NCBI GenBank assembly: GCA_012934845.2
Contig: WNNJ02000965.1
Location: 62,001 to 126,000 of the forward strand
Origin: Pomphorhynchus laevis
Lineage: Eukaryota; Acanthocephala; Palaeacanthocephala; Echinorhynchida; Pomphorhynchidae
Reading direction: 5' to 3'
Length of the DNA stretch: 64,000 nt
How positions within the stretch are numbered: position 1 is the stretch's first letter; every line of letters starts with the position of its first letter. Below, one piece after another: positions 20,386 through 34,222 of this stretch. Under the pieces are notes generated by a model. It worked only from the letters and a program-made list of their open reading frames with translations, searched no databases and was not told the DNA's origin. The position numbers and the translations under genes are program-made.

Positions 20386-22170
20386 ATACTTAAAGTAATT
20401 AAAACACACTTCAAAAAATATTGTAAGGTAACCGAAATTAATACTGGTATAAAACACTGGATTATAAAAGATGTTCGTTTTATTTAATTTCGATTACCCG
20501 ACAATATTTCTTGAAGTGTGTTTAATTGCTTTAAGTATTTTATTCGAACAATCAGAAAGAGGTTTTAATGTACATTAAAACCTCTTTAGGGTTTTAGTTA
20601 ATTAAAATCCCTAAATTAATTACCTCAACATATTTTTAAGGTACTTTTTTCTTTCAAACAGAAGGAGGTCTCAAGTATATTTAAAAGCACCTTATATGAA
20701 CCTAGGTTTTATTGGATTGTTATGTAATTTTGGATGCCAAATTTAAAATTTGATTCAACCTTTATACCATTTTTTTCCATTATAGAACAGTGACTTGTAA
20801 TAATTGTTTCTAAACTCAACTCACTACGTTCATATGTTGGATGTACATCTAAATCATTAGAATTAACCTCTTTCATTAGTATATCATAATAAAGTTTTTT
20901 TTGCATATGAAGACAAAGTTAATGCTAGCTTTATCAATAGTTGTTATTATATAGTTATCCTTTAATTTAATAAGTTCTTTATAAATATCTTTATTAATTT
21001 TATCTTTCCTTTTGATAATTGTTTGTTATTTTCATTTTATTTTTAATTTTATCAAATATATAATCTTTCCAAATGTTTATCTTAGATATATTCGAGCTTT
21101 CACTATTAATCAGCTTACTAAAGTAATCATTTAAGTTATTATATAACGAATTGTAAATTTTATTTTTGTCGTTGTTATTATTTAATCTATATTTATACCC
21201 TTTTGATAGCAGCTTTCTTAATTCACAATTTTCAAGTAATTCTAGATTATGGGTACATATATGTTCATTTATTTTATCAAAAATAAGACTTTTACAATTG
21301 CATTCTGTTTCCATTATGTTTCTAATATTATCGTTACATATTGATTTAAATTCTTTATTATAATTACAAATTTTTCGTCCTAATGGTGGTAATAGTTTAC
21401 ACCTTATTTTAGGAATATATTTACTTAAATCTGACCCTATTATTTCTTTACTTTTAGAATTATTTAAAAGTCCGGCTATATTTATGTTATCTATACATTT
21501 ATTAATGAAGTTTATGGTTAATGTATATTTTCTATTGTTATTATTAACATTTATTGTACGATTATAGTATTTTGTATTACAATAACTGTCTATTATACAA
21601 CTTAGCCTATCATAGTCGTTAATTAATTTTTGATTTATTGAACATATGATATCTTTAGAAAAACTTCTTATATTTACATAAAGATCTTTTAGCTTATTAT
21701 CACTTAAAATTTGTTTTAATATTTCTAATTGTTCATTTATATACATATCTTTTTCAATATTTTTAACCCTATTATTCTTATTCCTTTTATCACCATGACT
21801 TCTTGGTTTACGTTTAACCGGATTATTATAATATAGTTTTTTATTATGTATTATACTACTTCTGCCAATTATTGTACCACGTCATCCAATCCTAATGGTA
21901 CATGGAATTAAGCGTTTTAATCCAAAAGTCTTCTTTTTCTAATAGTTTTTGATTTAATATTGAAATGTTTTCTTCGATAATATGTTCTAAAATAAATAAT
22001 TTACAGTTTTTAATATCATGTCCTATTAATCTCATATGTTTATGAAATATAGTTTGACTATTATGCTGTATATTATATATGTGTTGCCTAAACCTAGTTT
22101 TTAACATTTGATATGTTTTTCCTATATATTGCAATCCACATGTGCATTGTATAAGATACAATGTACATGT
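20386..22170 (-). mobile_element. PLE copy, nuclease to mid-RT, antisense, with a foldback end
   Basis: From 22161 down: GIY-YIG domain (YLIQCTCGLQYIGKTYQML), basic linker, Asn-rich region (21000-21746) and the start of the RT (to about 20700). Close to the intact copy but with some frame breaks. At its end, 20386-20460 (+) and 20490-20545 (-) are the same KVIKAHFKKYC-coding sequence in opposite orientations, so the fragment terminates in a hairpin. Confidence 0.8.
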
Positions 22171-22199
22171 GTCTAATGATTAATTAGACATTAATGTCT

Positions 22200-22810
22200 T
22201 TAATTAACTAAAACTACTATTAATTTATATCGTAAAGATGACATATTTAAATTTACAAGAAACATATTTTTGCATGAGCATTCATACATACTATATAATA
22301 TAAAATATAATACATTAAATAATGAAATTTTAAGAATTGCAACAATTCGTCATTCGATATTGGTTTTCTTCAAAATCATTTAAATAATTTAATAGATGCG
22401 TATTTTAAACTAGGTTACTATAAACTAGGTTATTTATTATCTAATATTTCTGCCAATTCCTTGTACCACGTCATTCAATCCTAATGGGTACATGAAATTA
22501 AGCGTTTTAACCAAAAATCTTCTTTTTCTAATAGTTTTTGATTTAATATAGAAATGTTTTCTTCGGCTATTTCTCAACATATTCCTTGTACCACGTAATT
22601 CGATTCTATTGGGTACATTGAATTAATCGTTTAATCCAAAAATCTTCTTTTTCTAATAGTTTTTGATTTAATATTGTTTTATTTTCTTCAACAATATGTT
22701 CTATAATAAATAATTTACAATATCCTATATCATGTCCTATTAATCTCATATGTTTATGAACTATAGTTTGACTATTATGCTGTATTTTGTATATACAGCA
22801 TATTATATTT
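22200..22810. mobile_element. Small PLE fragments, stacked
   Basis: 22200-22430 (+) is the C-terminal RT end. 22445-22560 and 22570-22800 (both -) are two successive copies of the same part of the GIY-YIG domain (around LLEKEDFWIKTLNSMYPLGLN). With the fragment at 21.9 kb, three copies of this region lie within 900 bases. Confidence 0.7.
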
Positions 22811-24690
22811 GTTTATATATAATAATATTATATATAATATTATATATGTAATATGGCACTTTTTATAAAAAGTGCCTTTTTACATGTACTTTTAAGTGCA
22901 TGTAATACATGCACTTTGTATCTGTGTATCTAATACGGAAATACCACAGTATTTCCGTATTTTCATCATTCATTTTTTATGTTGTATCATTTATTTCATA
23001 TTGATCTTTTCAAACCATCGAGGATAATATTTTGAAAATTTTTAAATAATTCTATATTTTTCTTAATATAGCGTACACTGCTGTCGTATCGAATTATAAC
23101 GTTTTGTAGCGAATATTAGCCATGAAAAATTTTCTGAATGCTGCAATGCCTCCACATTTTTACCCTTTTATACAATTGAAAATCCATTCAAACGAAAAAA
23201 ATTATAAACTTAAAAAGTTATTTATCTTGTTATAATATGTTAATATTATATAAATATGCATTTTATAATATTACATAATATTTTATGTAATATTTTATAT
23301 ATTACATAACTATAGCATTTTATTATCTTTGTTATCTTTTATCTTATTATAAAAGATAACAAATGGCTGAATACAGGGTTGATGGTAATGTTATGTAGTC
23401 GCCGAAGGCTACCGACCTGTTTTTAGTGGCCGAAGTCGACAGAAAAAAAACTCGTATTCTTCATGAAAATAAAAATTTTTCAGAAAGCAACTGCCAGCAT
23501 ATGGCAAAATCGCCTGGCACCATCCAATTATTTTACGAGTAGCCGAAGGTGACTGTGCTTTTACCAGTCGTCATTTAAGATTCCAGTGTTTATAATGGAC
23601 ATTCAATTAATGCAACACATTTATCATCCAAACCATTAAATATATCATCGTTTTTTTCTTTATTAAATAGATATATTTAACTAAAAACAATTAAATAATT
23701 ATCGAATTAAATAATTATGTAAGGAAAAAGAGTTCTTGCAATTATAATTCTAACAGTAGAAATGATGTTATCTTCTATTCAATCAATTTGACAATTAGCA
23801 AACCGTAATTTATCGAGTTAAATTAATAGTTGATCAAGTCTCCAATCCATTTTTCTCTAGTTTATCTAAATCTTGATAAAGATCGAACATCCCGGGTCCC
23901 TACTCCTGCCTGGTCTCGCTAAAGGAACAAAAATTAATTTAATTACACGGTTCACACTTTACTGTTAAATAATAATTAATTTGCTATTCACAAAATAATA
24001 GTCTGTCATCAAAAATAATTCATTAAAAATAATTATGTTTTTAAAAATCAATAATTTTGTTTTTTAATTTAGAAAGTTGCAAACATCTTTATTATTCTGT
24101 ATCAGAATTGAAAGCTGTAATTGCTGACTTTGTATTTTGTCAATGAGAGATTGTACGTAGACTGTACATACACAGTTCCTTCAACGATAAGGTAATTTGG
24201 ATCTTTTAATTTTTGCATTTTTAGTTTGACAAATTTGACAAATTTATTCTATTGATTTGACAATCAATAGAATTTAGAATTTGATTTCGTGATATTATGG
24301 TAATGACGTATATTTATACTACTTTTGCTTCTCGAAATACAGTTTTGTATACTGTATACAGCTTTGTATACAGTTTTGACAGTCCAATTTAAGTTAAATG
24401 AATCGTTTAGCTGAATATTTGTGGAAGAATTTTGTATTGGAAAAGTAACCTTTATTATTAAAAAACTATTTGATCCAATCTTAAACAAACAATATGATTG
24501 AATGCCCGCTTATCTCTCAGTTTTATTTTTTATCATAAAACAAAGTTTAAGAGATAATAGCAATGAGCCACTGGCAAAGTCGTAACTCGGCCAAAGCTTT
24601 GGCAATATATAATGACTAACTCAGCCTTTAATCTGATTAACTTTTGCTTCTTAAAAACTATTTGAATGTGCAGTAATTTGTCAAGGAACT
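22811..24690. other. Intergenic, AT-rich; three small hairpin motifs at 23.39-23.56 kb
   Basis: No gene seen. At about 23395, 23435 and 23545 a motif of the form GT(C/G/A)GCCGAAGG(C/T).AC recurs; each can fold into a short hairpin with a GAA loop. 24520-24527 holds a possible poly(A) signal for the myosin gene (AATAAA on the minus strand). Confidence 0.4.
24522..24527 (-). terminator. Candidate poly(A) signal of the myosin gene
   Basis: AATAAA on the minus strand, about 170 bases after the stop codon. The sequence is very AT-rich, so chance occurrence is likely; position is the only support. Confidence 0.35.
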
Positions 24691-24696
24691 AATTGT

Positions 24697-27600
24697 CTAG
24701 AGAATTTTGTTTACCGCAGGTGACGCTCTGACAGCGGATGCCGCTGATCGACTAATTGTCCTAAATTTAGTGAGTTGTGTTTCTGCTGTGTCTGCCCGCT
24801 CTTCAGCGTCTTCGAGATCAACAGTGACTTTACGATATTTTGCCAGATTCATAGCTGCTACTTCTTCGGCTTCTTCTACTTGTCTCTTATATATCTTTAA
24901 TTTACTCTGCAGCTTTTCAGCAAGGTCTTGTAAACGTAGTTGAGTTTTCTTATCTTCTTCAGCCTGCAAATATAAATAAATTACATGTGTTATTACAAGT
25001 GGTAACTAGAAACCTGGAAAATAAGCTCTTTGCAACGTCGATCGGATTTGCGCATATTTTTAACTGCTTCCTCGTAGCTGTGATTAATCGATTCCAATGA
25101 TGATTCAAGTGATATAATCTTTAAATTAGAATTAGATCGCAATAAGATTAGATCAACGATTATACCTTTTCTTCGAGTTTTTGTATTATTCGTTTGCTGG
25201 CTTTCATTGCATTTGCTTCAGCTTCCTCAATTCTCACGTGAAGATCTTTAAGCTGCTGTTCGAGTCCGCTCCTGATACGATCCAAATGATTTGCGTGATC
25301 CTGTTCACTTCTAAGTTCTTCTGCCAACTTTGCAGCATCTGCCATCGCACGTCGATGGTTTTCCTCGCTGGCTTTTAATTCAGACACGGCTTCATCTAAA
25401 TCAGCCTGCATTGATGACAAAGTGTTTTCCAGTTGGCTCTTTTGTGATGCCAAATTGGCGTTCAACGAGCTTAATTCTCCAACGTGCTCAACAGTTTCTG
25501 ATAATTGCATTTCTGCGGATCGTCGTGCTTTGTCACACTGTTCTACGGTAATTCGCAATTCTTCAACTTCACCACCAAGTAATAACGCTCTTCGCTCAGC
25601 GCTTGCGGCAGCATCACATGCTTGCTGCAGACGAATTCGTTCATCTTCCAACATTGTTTCCATTTCCTTTTTATAAAATAAAAATAAATACATATGATTT
25701 TAAAATAAACCTTAATTTGATCTTCTTGGCGCTTCATTATCCTCTGATAGTCAACCAAACTACGATTTGCTTGGTCTAAGCTTACTTCAAGTTCATTTAT
25801 ATCAGATTCAAGTTTCTTTTTCTGTCTCAATGCTTCTTGTTTAGCTCGATTTTCAGCTTCTAAACTGGCAGTCACTGATTCCATTGCACGCTGGTGGTTA
25901 CGTCTAAAAAATGCCTTATTCAGAAAATATGCTAACAAATGCAAATATGTTACCTTGTAGCGTCAAACTCCTCTTCTTTCTCCTGAAGGCGACGATCAAT
26001 TTCCTGTCTCACTGTACTTAATTCCATTTGCACTCGTACGACCTTAGCTTCTTCCTGCTCTAAAGCACCTTCAGCTTCTTCCAAGGCGCTTTGTAGTTCC
26101 TCCTTTTCAAGTTCTGCTCGTTTACGAGCTTTCTCAACTTCGTGGATGTTTTTCATTTCTTCGGTCATTTGCTCACTTATATCTTTAATTTCATCTATTA
26201 AAAAAAGCAATTTTTAAGTTAGGCTGTAGGATCTACTTTCCTTAATTTGTTGAATTTACAACAAATTAAAATGTTTAAATTTTAATATTAAAAATAATTA
26301 AGCATCGAAAACAATATTTAATTTTATAATATTATTATATTACATAATAATATTATAAGATTATTAAGATTATAAGATTATTTAATCTCTTATAATTAGT
26401 ATCATAAGATTACTAAATAATTATTATATTACATTCGATATATTATTTACTTTATATTTCGTAAATACTGTATCTCATCATTTGTTTTACAGAATTGATT
26501 ACATTTTAACAGATAATCGGGAACTGTTAAATCCACATGTCCCTTGCATAAATACATTAAATAAATTATTTAGCATAAATATATAATTTACAAGATTATT
26601 TAAAATTTAATAATTCATTTTTCTGTATAACAAATCGCAACGAATGTCTACAAGATAAAACATTGTAGAATTTACTATTTATGCCGATTTTTTAAGCCAA
26701 AATATTCAAAATCTGCCACATTTACACGCTTTTATAAAAGTATTTAACAAACCAAATCAGCATATGACAGCAAATGAATAAATGAATAAATAAATGAACG
26801 TCTTGAATATTATCGTTATTTCACTTAGGTCACAGTTCAATTGTTAACTATAATAAACATTTATATATAAATACATTTATTATATATACAATACATTTAT
26901 ATATACAATACATTTATTTTTATTGCTTATTGGTCATCATCAGAAGCAGATACAAACAAGTTTTAATAAAACTTCTTGTATTCAATAGAAAATTGCTTCA
27001 TTTGCATCGGATTAAATCCTTGATGATGTTCGTTTAATTAATTTAATTAATTATTTAAAATTAAAAATTATATATTATAATTATATTACATTATATTATA
27101 ATTATATAATAATTATACTATATTACACTTACGAACGTATAACTTTACATAAATATTTGATTATAACACCTACCGCTGAGACTGCGGTTATCTCGTTTTA
27201 GCGAATCCATTTGTTGTAACGTATCGTCATATTGAGTTTTAATTTTAAACAGTTCAGTTGACAAATGACGGGCTTCTTTCTGAGAACTTTCAAGCTCAAT
27301 AGTAATATCTTCACATTTCTGTTTCCACTCGCCGATAAGTTTATCAAATTGCTTCTGTTTCTTTTCCATATTTGAAGCATTGGCATTGGCTCGTTCCACG
27401 TCGATCATAAGATCTTCTACTTCTCCCTTAATGAAATTATTATATAATAACGAATCAGAATCTTGTTTATTTACCTGTAATCTTTGCTTAACTTTTTCAA
27501 GTTGGCTGCATTTACTTAAAGCGGATTCAACTTGTTCTTCGGCTTCGTTTAATTTAGCGGCTAATTTTCGCTTGGCTTCCTCAAGTTCTTCAGCTCTGGC

Positions 27601-30600
27601 CATTCCTTCTGTTTCGTATCTCGTGCGCCATTGTTGGATCTATTACATTTAAATTATTTCATTGATATGAGCTTAACTGGCAATACCTCTGTATTAAGTT
27701 TTGATATCGACTTTTGCAATTCAGATCTCGCCTCCTGCTCTTCATCTAGAGATTCTTTAGTATTTTCAAGATCACTAGTAACGTTCCTCAATTGAGCTGA
27801 CATTGCATTTCTACTACGCAGCTCTTCTTCCACTTGGCGTTGAGCATCTTGTAATTGGGCTTGTATTATTTGTTTGAGCTATTGAAAATATATAGTTAAA
27901 TTTAATGATAAATTTAATTTTACTTTTTGGGCAGTTGATATTTGACTTTCAAGTTCCTCTACTTGATCTTGCAAGTTTATGTTATCTGACGATAGTCTAT
28001 CTTTTAAAGCATTTATGTCATTGAATTGCCTAATCATTTCATCGTATTTAGAGTTCGATTCAATCAACTGTTGTTCTAATTGCCTGGCTAACTTTTCTGC
28101 TGCAATCTATAGATTTGATTTAAATTTTTAAAAAATTCATATGCGTTATTTTAAACTCAAAATATAACCTTTCCTTTTGCTGAATGTTCGTACTGTGTAT
28201 GAAGCTCATCGATCTTAGCTTTTAGATCGGATCGCTCTTTATCTAATTTGGATTTCAATCTGTTCAGCTGATCGATCTGCTCACCCATTTCATTAACGGC
28301 ATCTTGATGTTTCTTTCTTAGCTGAGTTGTCGACGTCTCATGCTGCATGTTAGCCTCATCGAGATCTCTTCGAAGTTTCGCTAATTCCGCTTCTCGCTTT
28401 TTATTCAGCTCAACCTGGGCAACCGTTGCTCCACCGGATTCCTGAAGACGATCTCCCATTTCTTCTAATTCTCGAACTGCGTCAGCACGTTGTTTCTCAA
28501 CCTAAGGAACATAAATAAGACCAAACTTCAGAGCAAAGTTTAAAAATACCTTCGAGCGCATTTGTCTTTCGCCTTCCAGAGCATCCTCTATTTCTTCTAG
28601 TTTTGCCTGTGATTCTCTTAGTTTTTTCTGTGTTGAGGAATTCATGGACTGTTCATCTTCGAGTCTATTTGACAATTGAGAAAGTTCCTGATCCTTTTTC
28701 TTCATAGATTCATCCAATTCAGATTTAATCTTGCTCATGTCATCAACGGTTGACTGAGTAATTTTCAGTTCACTTTCCAGTTTACGCTTTGCTTTATCAA
28801 GATCGGTTTTTGCCCGCTTCTCTCGCTCCAAATTATCTTCCAACTATAATATTAAAATAAATATGTGAATAGTTTGTATTGTTTCACATGAACAGGTTGT
28901 TACCTCATCGATACTCTGCTCCAATTTAGCCTTTAATTTTGTTAAGCTGTTAGCCTTATCCTCTTGAAGTTGCAAATCTTCGGCTGTCTTTGCACACTGC
29001 TCCTCAGCTTTCTTTTTATCTTTCAACAGTTTAGCGTTTATTTCCTCTTGTCGTCCAATGTCATTCTTTAAACACATTTTAAAATTTTAACGAAATCTTT
29101 CACTGTTATTTTATAAACCTTTTGGTTCTGAATCTGAGACTGTTTATTTTTATTGTCGCTTTCCGATTTTTGAAGCTTTATTCGTAAGTCGTCGATTTCT
29201 TTAAGTTTCTCGTCCAATTCATTTTCTACTTTACGCTTCTTTGAACTAAGATCGGCTAGTGCATCTTCCTCCTCCTGCAAATGCTCTTCTAAATCTTTTA
29301 GTTGACCTTCGAGATCAGCCTTCTGGACAATCAACTTTTCTGAACGTTCGATAGCCGCTGCTGTGCTATCCTGAAATCATTTATTTTTGTAATTAAAGAT
29401 TTAAAACACTAAAATCACTTTTGTGGTATCTGATATTATTTTTGTAATTAAAGATTTAAAAATTTATTTTTAAATTAATAAATTATTAATTAATAAATTA
29501 TTTATTTAATAATTTATTTTTGTGGTATCTGATAATTCATTAAGTACTAAGTGTTCTAATAAAACACTTTATATTCTTATATTATAATAATATAATATTA
29601 TTCCGTTGGACTTAAATCTTGACTGTGTTAAAACACAAACCGGCCTAAAATTAAATTATAAGTGAACAAACAATAGTGTGAGTAAAATTTAACATTTAAA
29701 TTGTCATTTTACATATCGAATCAGAGTATTCAAAACTCTGCAATTTTTGGAAAAATTTTCAAGCTTTTTATTTTATTTTTTTTATAGTTCAATGTACATT
29801 TTTACCTTCCACAACTTGATTTCTAAATCATAAAATTCCACGGCCCTAGAATTATTTGTAGAATAATGTCACGGCTGAAAATTGTCCCAGGTTGTGGACA
29901 ATATTATCTGTGTAATAATACTCTTGGGCAAATTAGCAACCTGTGTATGTGTATTTTCATTTAAATCGATAATGCATCCTTACCTAATGTAATTGTAGCT
30001 GGATTGTAGAAAATATGTATTTGTTTCGAGTGATTTTCAAATAGATATATTTATCTCACGGTTAATCCCATTTAAAAATATAAATATTTATAACTTAAGA
30101 GTTTAAATTTATGTTTAATATTTTGTTGATTTAACCGATTTGCTATTTTCTGTTTAATGGTATTTTTATAGTAACCTAGTTTAAAATATGCATCTATTAA
30201 ATTATTTAAATGATTTTGAAGAAAGCCAATATCATTACAAATTGTTGCAATTCTTAAAATTTCATTATTTAATGTATTTTATTTTATATTATATAGTATG
30301 CATGAATGCTTGTAAAGTATCTGTTAGAATGATTTTGAGGTCATCAGGAGGACCTGCTATGTTATCAGGTTTTGTCTTTAATATTCCTTAACCCAACATA
30401 GCAGCGGTGCCAAACACATTCTTATGACGTTCTTCATCTGATTAAATTTGATTATCAAGTATATTATTCTAATAAAAAGTATATTATTTATTGTTCATCC
30501 ATAACAATTTTCCGCTTGAGGTTTAATTTATTTTTAATATTATTGTGTTAATTTATAAATTTTTCTATTAAAATTTTTTCGTTATATAAATAATAAAATT

Positions 30601-31385
30601 TCATTATTTAATGTATTGTATTATATGGTATGCATGAATTTTCATACAAAAATAATATCTTTCAAGTAGAACAATAAATTATTCTAATATTTTTATACAA
30701 ATATAAATTATCATTATACAGAGTATATCCTCCACAATTTTTTTGGCTTTATAGTTTAAACTTATTTTTAATACTATTTTGTATATTGTAAATTTAATAT
30801 TTTAATAATATTTTGTTGATGTATAATTCTACATTATAAGAAAAAGAAAAAATCATTAAACCTGCTTGAAAATTAGCAGGAAAATAATAATGTCGTATCA
30901 ATAATACATATTTTTAGTATTTCCGACAGAGGTTACATTACCGAGAAAACAAAGTCAACAGGTAAATAAAAACCTTGTCAATAGAAGAAATCAGATCATC
31001 TAACTGTGTCTAGTCTACGTATTTATACGTATACTCAAAATAGATAGATATATCTATATATAGAGATATATTTTATATCTCAAAATAGAGATAAATAATA
31101 AACAATTATATTATAGTTTACACAATATATATTTATATCAAGTTAAAATTTAAAATTTATAATTTTAAAATTTGTAAAATTTTAAACTCATAATTTTATT
31201 TTATTCATATACTTTACTCTGCAAAAACATTCACTTACTCTTTCCTGCTCTAATTGTTGAAACATTTCATTCTGTTCTTTAATTAATTTTGAATTAGCTT
31301 CTTCGTACTCTTTTCGCAATGCTTCCTCTTTGGCAAAAAGTTCCTTCAACTTGTCAAATTCTTCTTTCATTTTCTTTGCTTCTTC
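24697..31385 (-). CDS. Myosin heavy chain: rod, exons 19-32
   Basis: Exons: 31239-31385, 29119-29370, 28904-29065, 28550-28843, 28169-28501, 27924-28106, 27687-27878, 27475-27639, 27174-27426, 25954-26194, 25711-25903, 25166-25666, 25014-25118, 24697-24963. All encode heptad-repeat coiled coil rich in Glu, Lys, Leu and Gln. It ends in a short Ser/Ala/Arg tailpiece ([18 protein letters not shown]), as is usual after the coiled coil in muscle myosins. The 979-base intron at 26195-27173 and the 1868-base intron at 29371-31238 are the long ones here. Confidence 0.92.
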
Positions 31386-34164
31386 CTAATTTTCGACAAA
31401 ACACATAAATGAATACAAAACAAAGTATTTAAATTACCTCTTGTTTAGCAACAGACAGTAAGGGCTTGACTTTCGTATACAGTTTCCACCATGGCCAATT
31501 TCTGAATTCCAAATATCGCTTGATATTACGTTGTAGTACTTCAGTGGCTATCTTTTGGTTAAGCATTTTACGATACACTATTTTTGTGTAGTAAGCACGA
31601 ATTCGACCTTGCAACAGACTTATAATTTTGCTCAAGGCAGAATCTCTCATATCTTCAAGCTGTCCGAGTACTCCGGATTTAAAAAATACCTATAAAAACA
31701 TGTTTTGTAATTTATAAATAAATAAAATACCTTTGTGTGCCCAAGACGATAAAGTTCATCAGAAAGTTTAATTTCCTCAAGGATATTCTTCGTTGCCTTG
31801 TTTGCATCTACGAATCCTTTAGGAATAACGTTTGGTGCCAATATACTATATCGTTGCTTAAATTCTGAATAAATCATGCGATTGGGGAATCCTTTTCTGC
31901 AAATACGAATTCCTTCAAGTACACCATTACAATGTAGCTGATGCAGAACCAATTCAGCATCAATTACGCCTAAACAATAATATTTCTTAAATAGAATTGC
32001 ATATTTTAATTAAAATTTAATTTAATTTTTATTTTATCTGATAAACTAAAATTTAAATTTGATTTAGTTAATTCTATTTAATTTGAATTAAATTATATTT
32101 TAATTGTTGAGACAACTAATATAAAACACATTTCAGATTAATATGAAATACTCACAAATTTTATATAAACGCTTACATGGCATTCAATTTCATAAATTAA
32201 AATGATAATTGGCAATGTATTATTTATTTTTTAATAAATTAGAATTTCGTAACCAAATATAATAAAATTTAATATACAAACTTAAGAATCTTATTGTCTT
32301 TTCTTATTGATATCTAAAAGAACATAAAATAAGTGTAATAATATTGCTTCAAAATTTAGTTTCCTAACAAAATCTAAATATTTTAACAAATTAAATTTTA
32401 AAATTAAGTTAGCGATATTCTTAGAATCATTTTAACTATAAATTTAATTTAACAAACTTTCAGCCCGTCGTCTTTATTAGCTAAAATTAATAATTATAAA
32501 TTAAATAATTAATTAAAAATGAAGTTTTTATTTTGTTCAACCTGTAGTTGAAAAAAATCATTTTGATATTTCGCTAGTAACTACTAGCATCTTCAGAAAA
32601 TTAACACACAGATAAGGAAGGATATATTTATAATAAAAATTTATTAAAGATTAAAAGTAATACAGAGTACAAATAAATTTTTATATACGATATCCGATAT
32701 TTTTATTGTGTTAGGGATCATCATTGTCGAAGATTGTAATACCAAATTTAATGAAAATTAAATTACATTTAATTAAATTACATTTTAATTAAATTTTATC
32801 CAATCATATATTTGCTTGATCTTCTCCTGTACAATTTTTTTAGTTAAACCTGTATTCGATTCAATATAAAAATATAAACAGCTTACCTGATGCCTTGAGT
32901 TCGTTTGGAATAATACATCTTACGAAATGAGGATGGGTTAGTCTTAAGTTAGACATCAATCGATTTAATTGTTCCTTCAATCATCTGATGATTATATGCA
33001 TTTACATGTTTAAAAATACCTTATGCCCAAGTGATATTGTCATACTGCTTGTACCTTTCTTTGATCGAGCACCACTTTTCTTGTCGTCAGCTATATAAGA
33101 AATTTATTTGTAAAAAATGATTTTATTAAAAACATTATAACCATCAGAAGCCATATCTTTATAAAGCGTAGCGACTAGATTACTTTTTGACTTGGCAAAT
33201 AATCCGGCAACACTTTGATTAATAGGATCTCTATTTTTTTCTAACCACCCGTCTACAGAATAGGCTACCTAAAGCAAGTTCAGTTAAAGGATGCTTAGAT
33301 TTATATGCGTTCTTACAGCTCCGGCGTAATGAAGCACTTCAAAATGAGCTTCTGCTTTACCCTTGCGTGGCTTAGGCTTACCAAAGTTTGGATGTTTTCC
33401 CATATGGTTGGTCATCAGCTTAGTTACAAACGTCTGGTCAGTTGCTTTTGGAACAATACATTCTTCTTCCAATATCGATAAAATACCCATTGGCTAGAAG
33501 TTACAAAATAATCGTTATCTTTAAATAACATCGTTAGCTCTAATTGAAGGTCTGCATATTTAGCGATTCAGAAACAATACGTATTTATAGTAACAAATAA
33601 TTATTTTTAGAAATAATTAGTTCTGATGATATATTTTAAAACATTAATTTTAAAATTACATTTTAAAATTTTTATTATAACATTAAAAATATCATTTGAA
33701 ATACACAGAACTCAAAATGTTTAAACATTTAAGTGGCCTAATTGATTATTCTGAAGTTATAAAATAACAATTTTGACAATTGTTTACACATTTATATAAT
33801 TAAAGATATAATATCTACACAATATATTATACTGTATAAAATTGTATAAAAATTTAAATTGTAAATTATATTCAATTTATATTAAATTGTTAAATAATTT
33901 ATATAATTTATTGTATAAATTTAAACATTTAAATATAATTATAATTTAAATATAATTTATTATTAACAATTGTATCAGTAATTTTTACATGTAATTTACG
34001 TTCTCTAATTAAAATTTTTGTGAAATTCGTTCTAATGTTTGTGCAATAAATCTTTGTCCAGATAATGTTAGATATTGGTTCTTGCTATAAGCATGTCCCG
34101 CTTTTAATTAGCAATGAATTGAATTTCCAGAAAAAGTGAGCCAAACCGGTAAAACTTATCGCAG

Positions 34165-34222
<58 letters not shown>

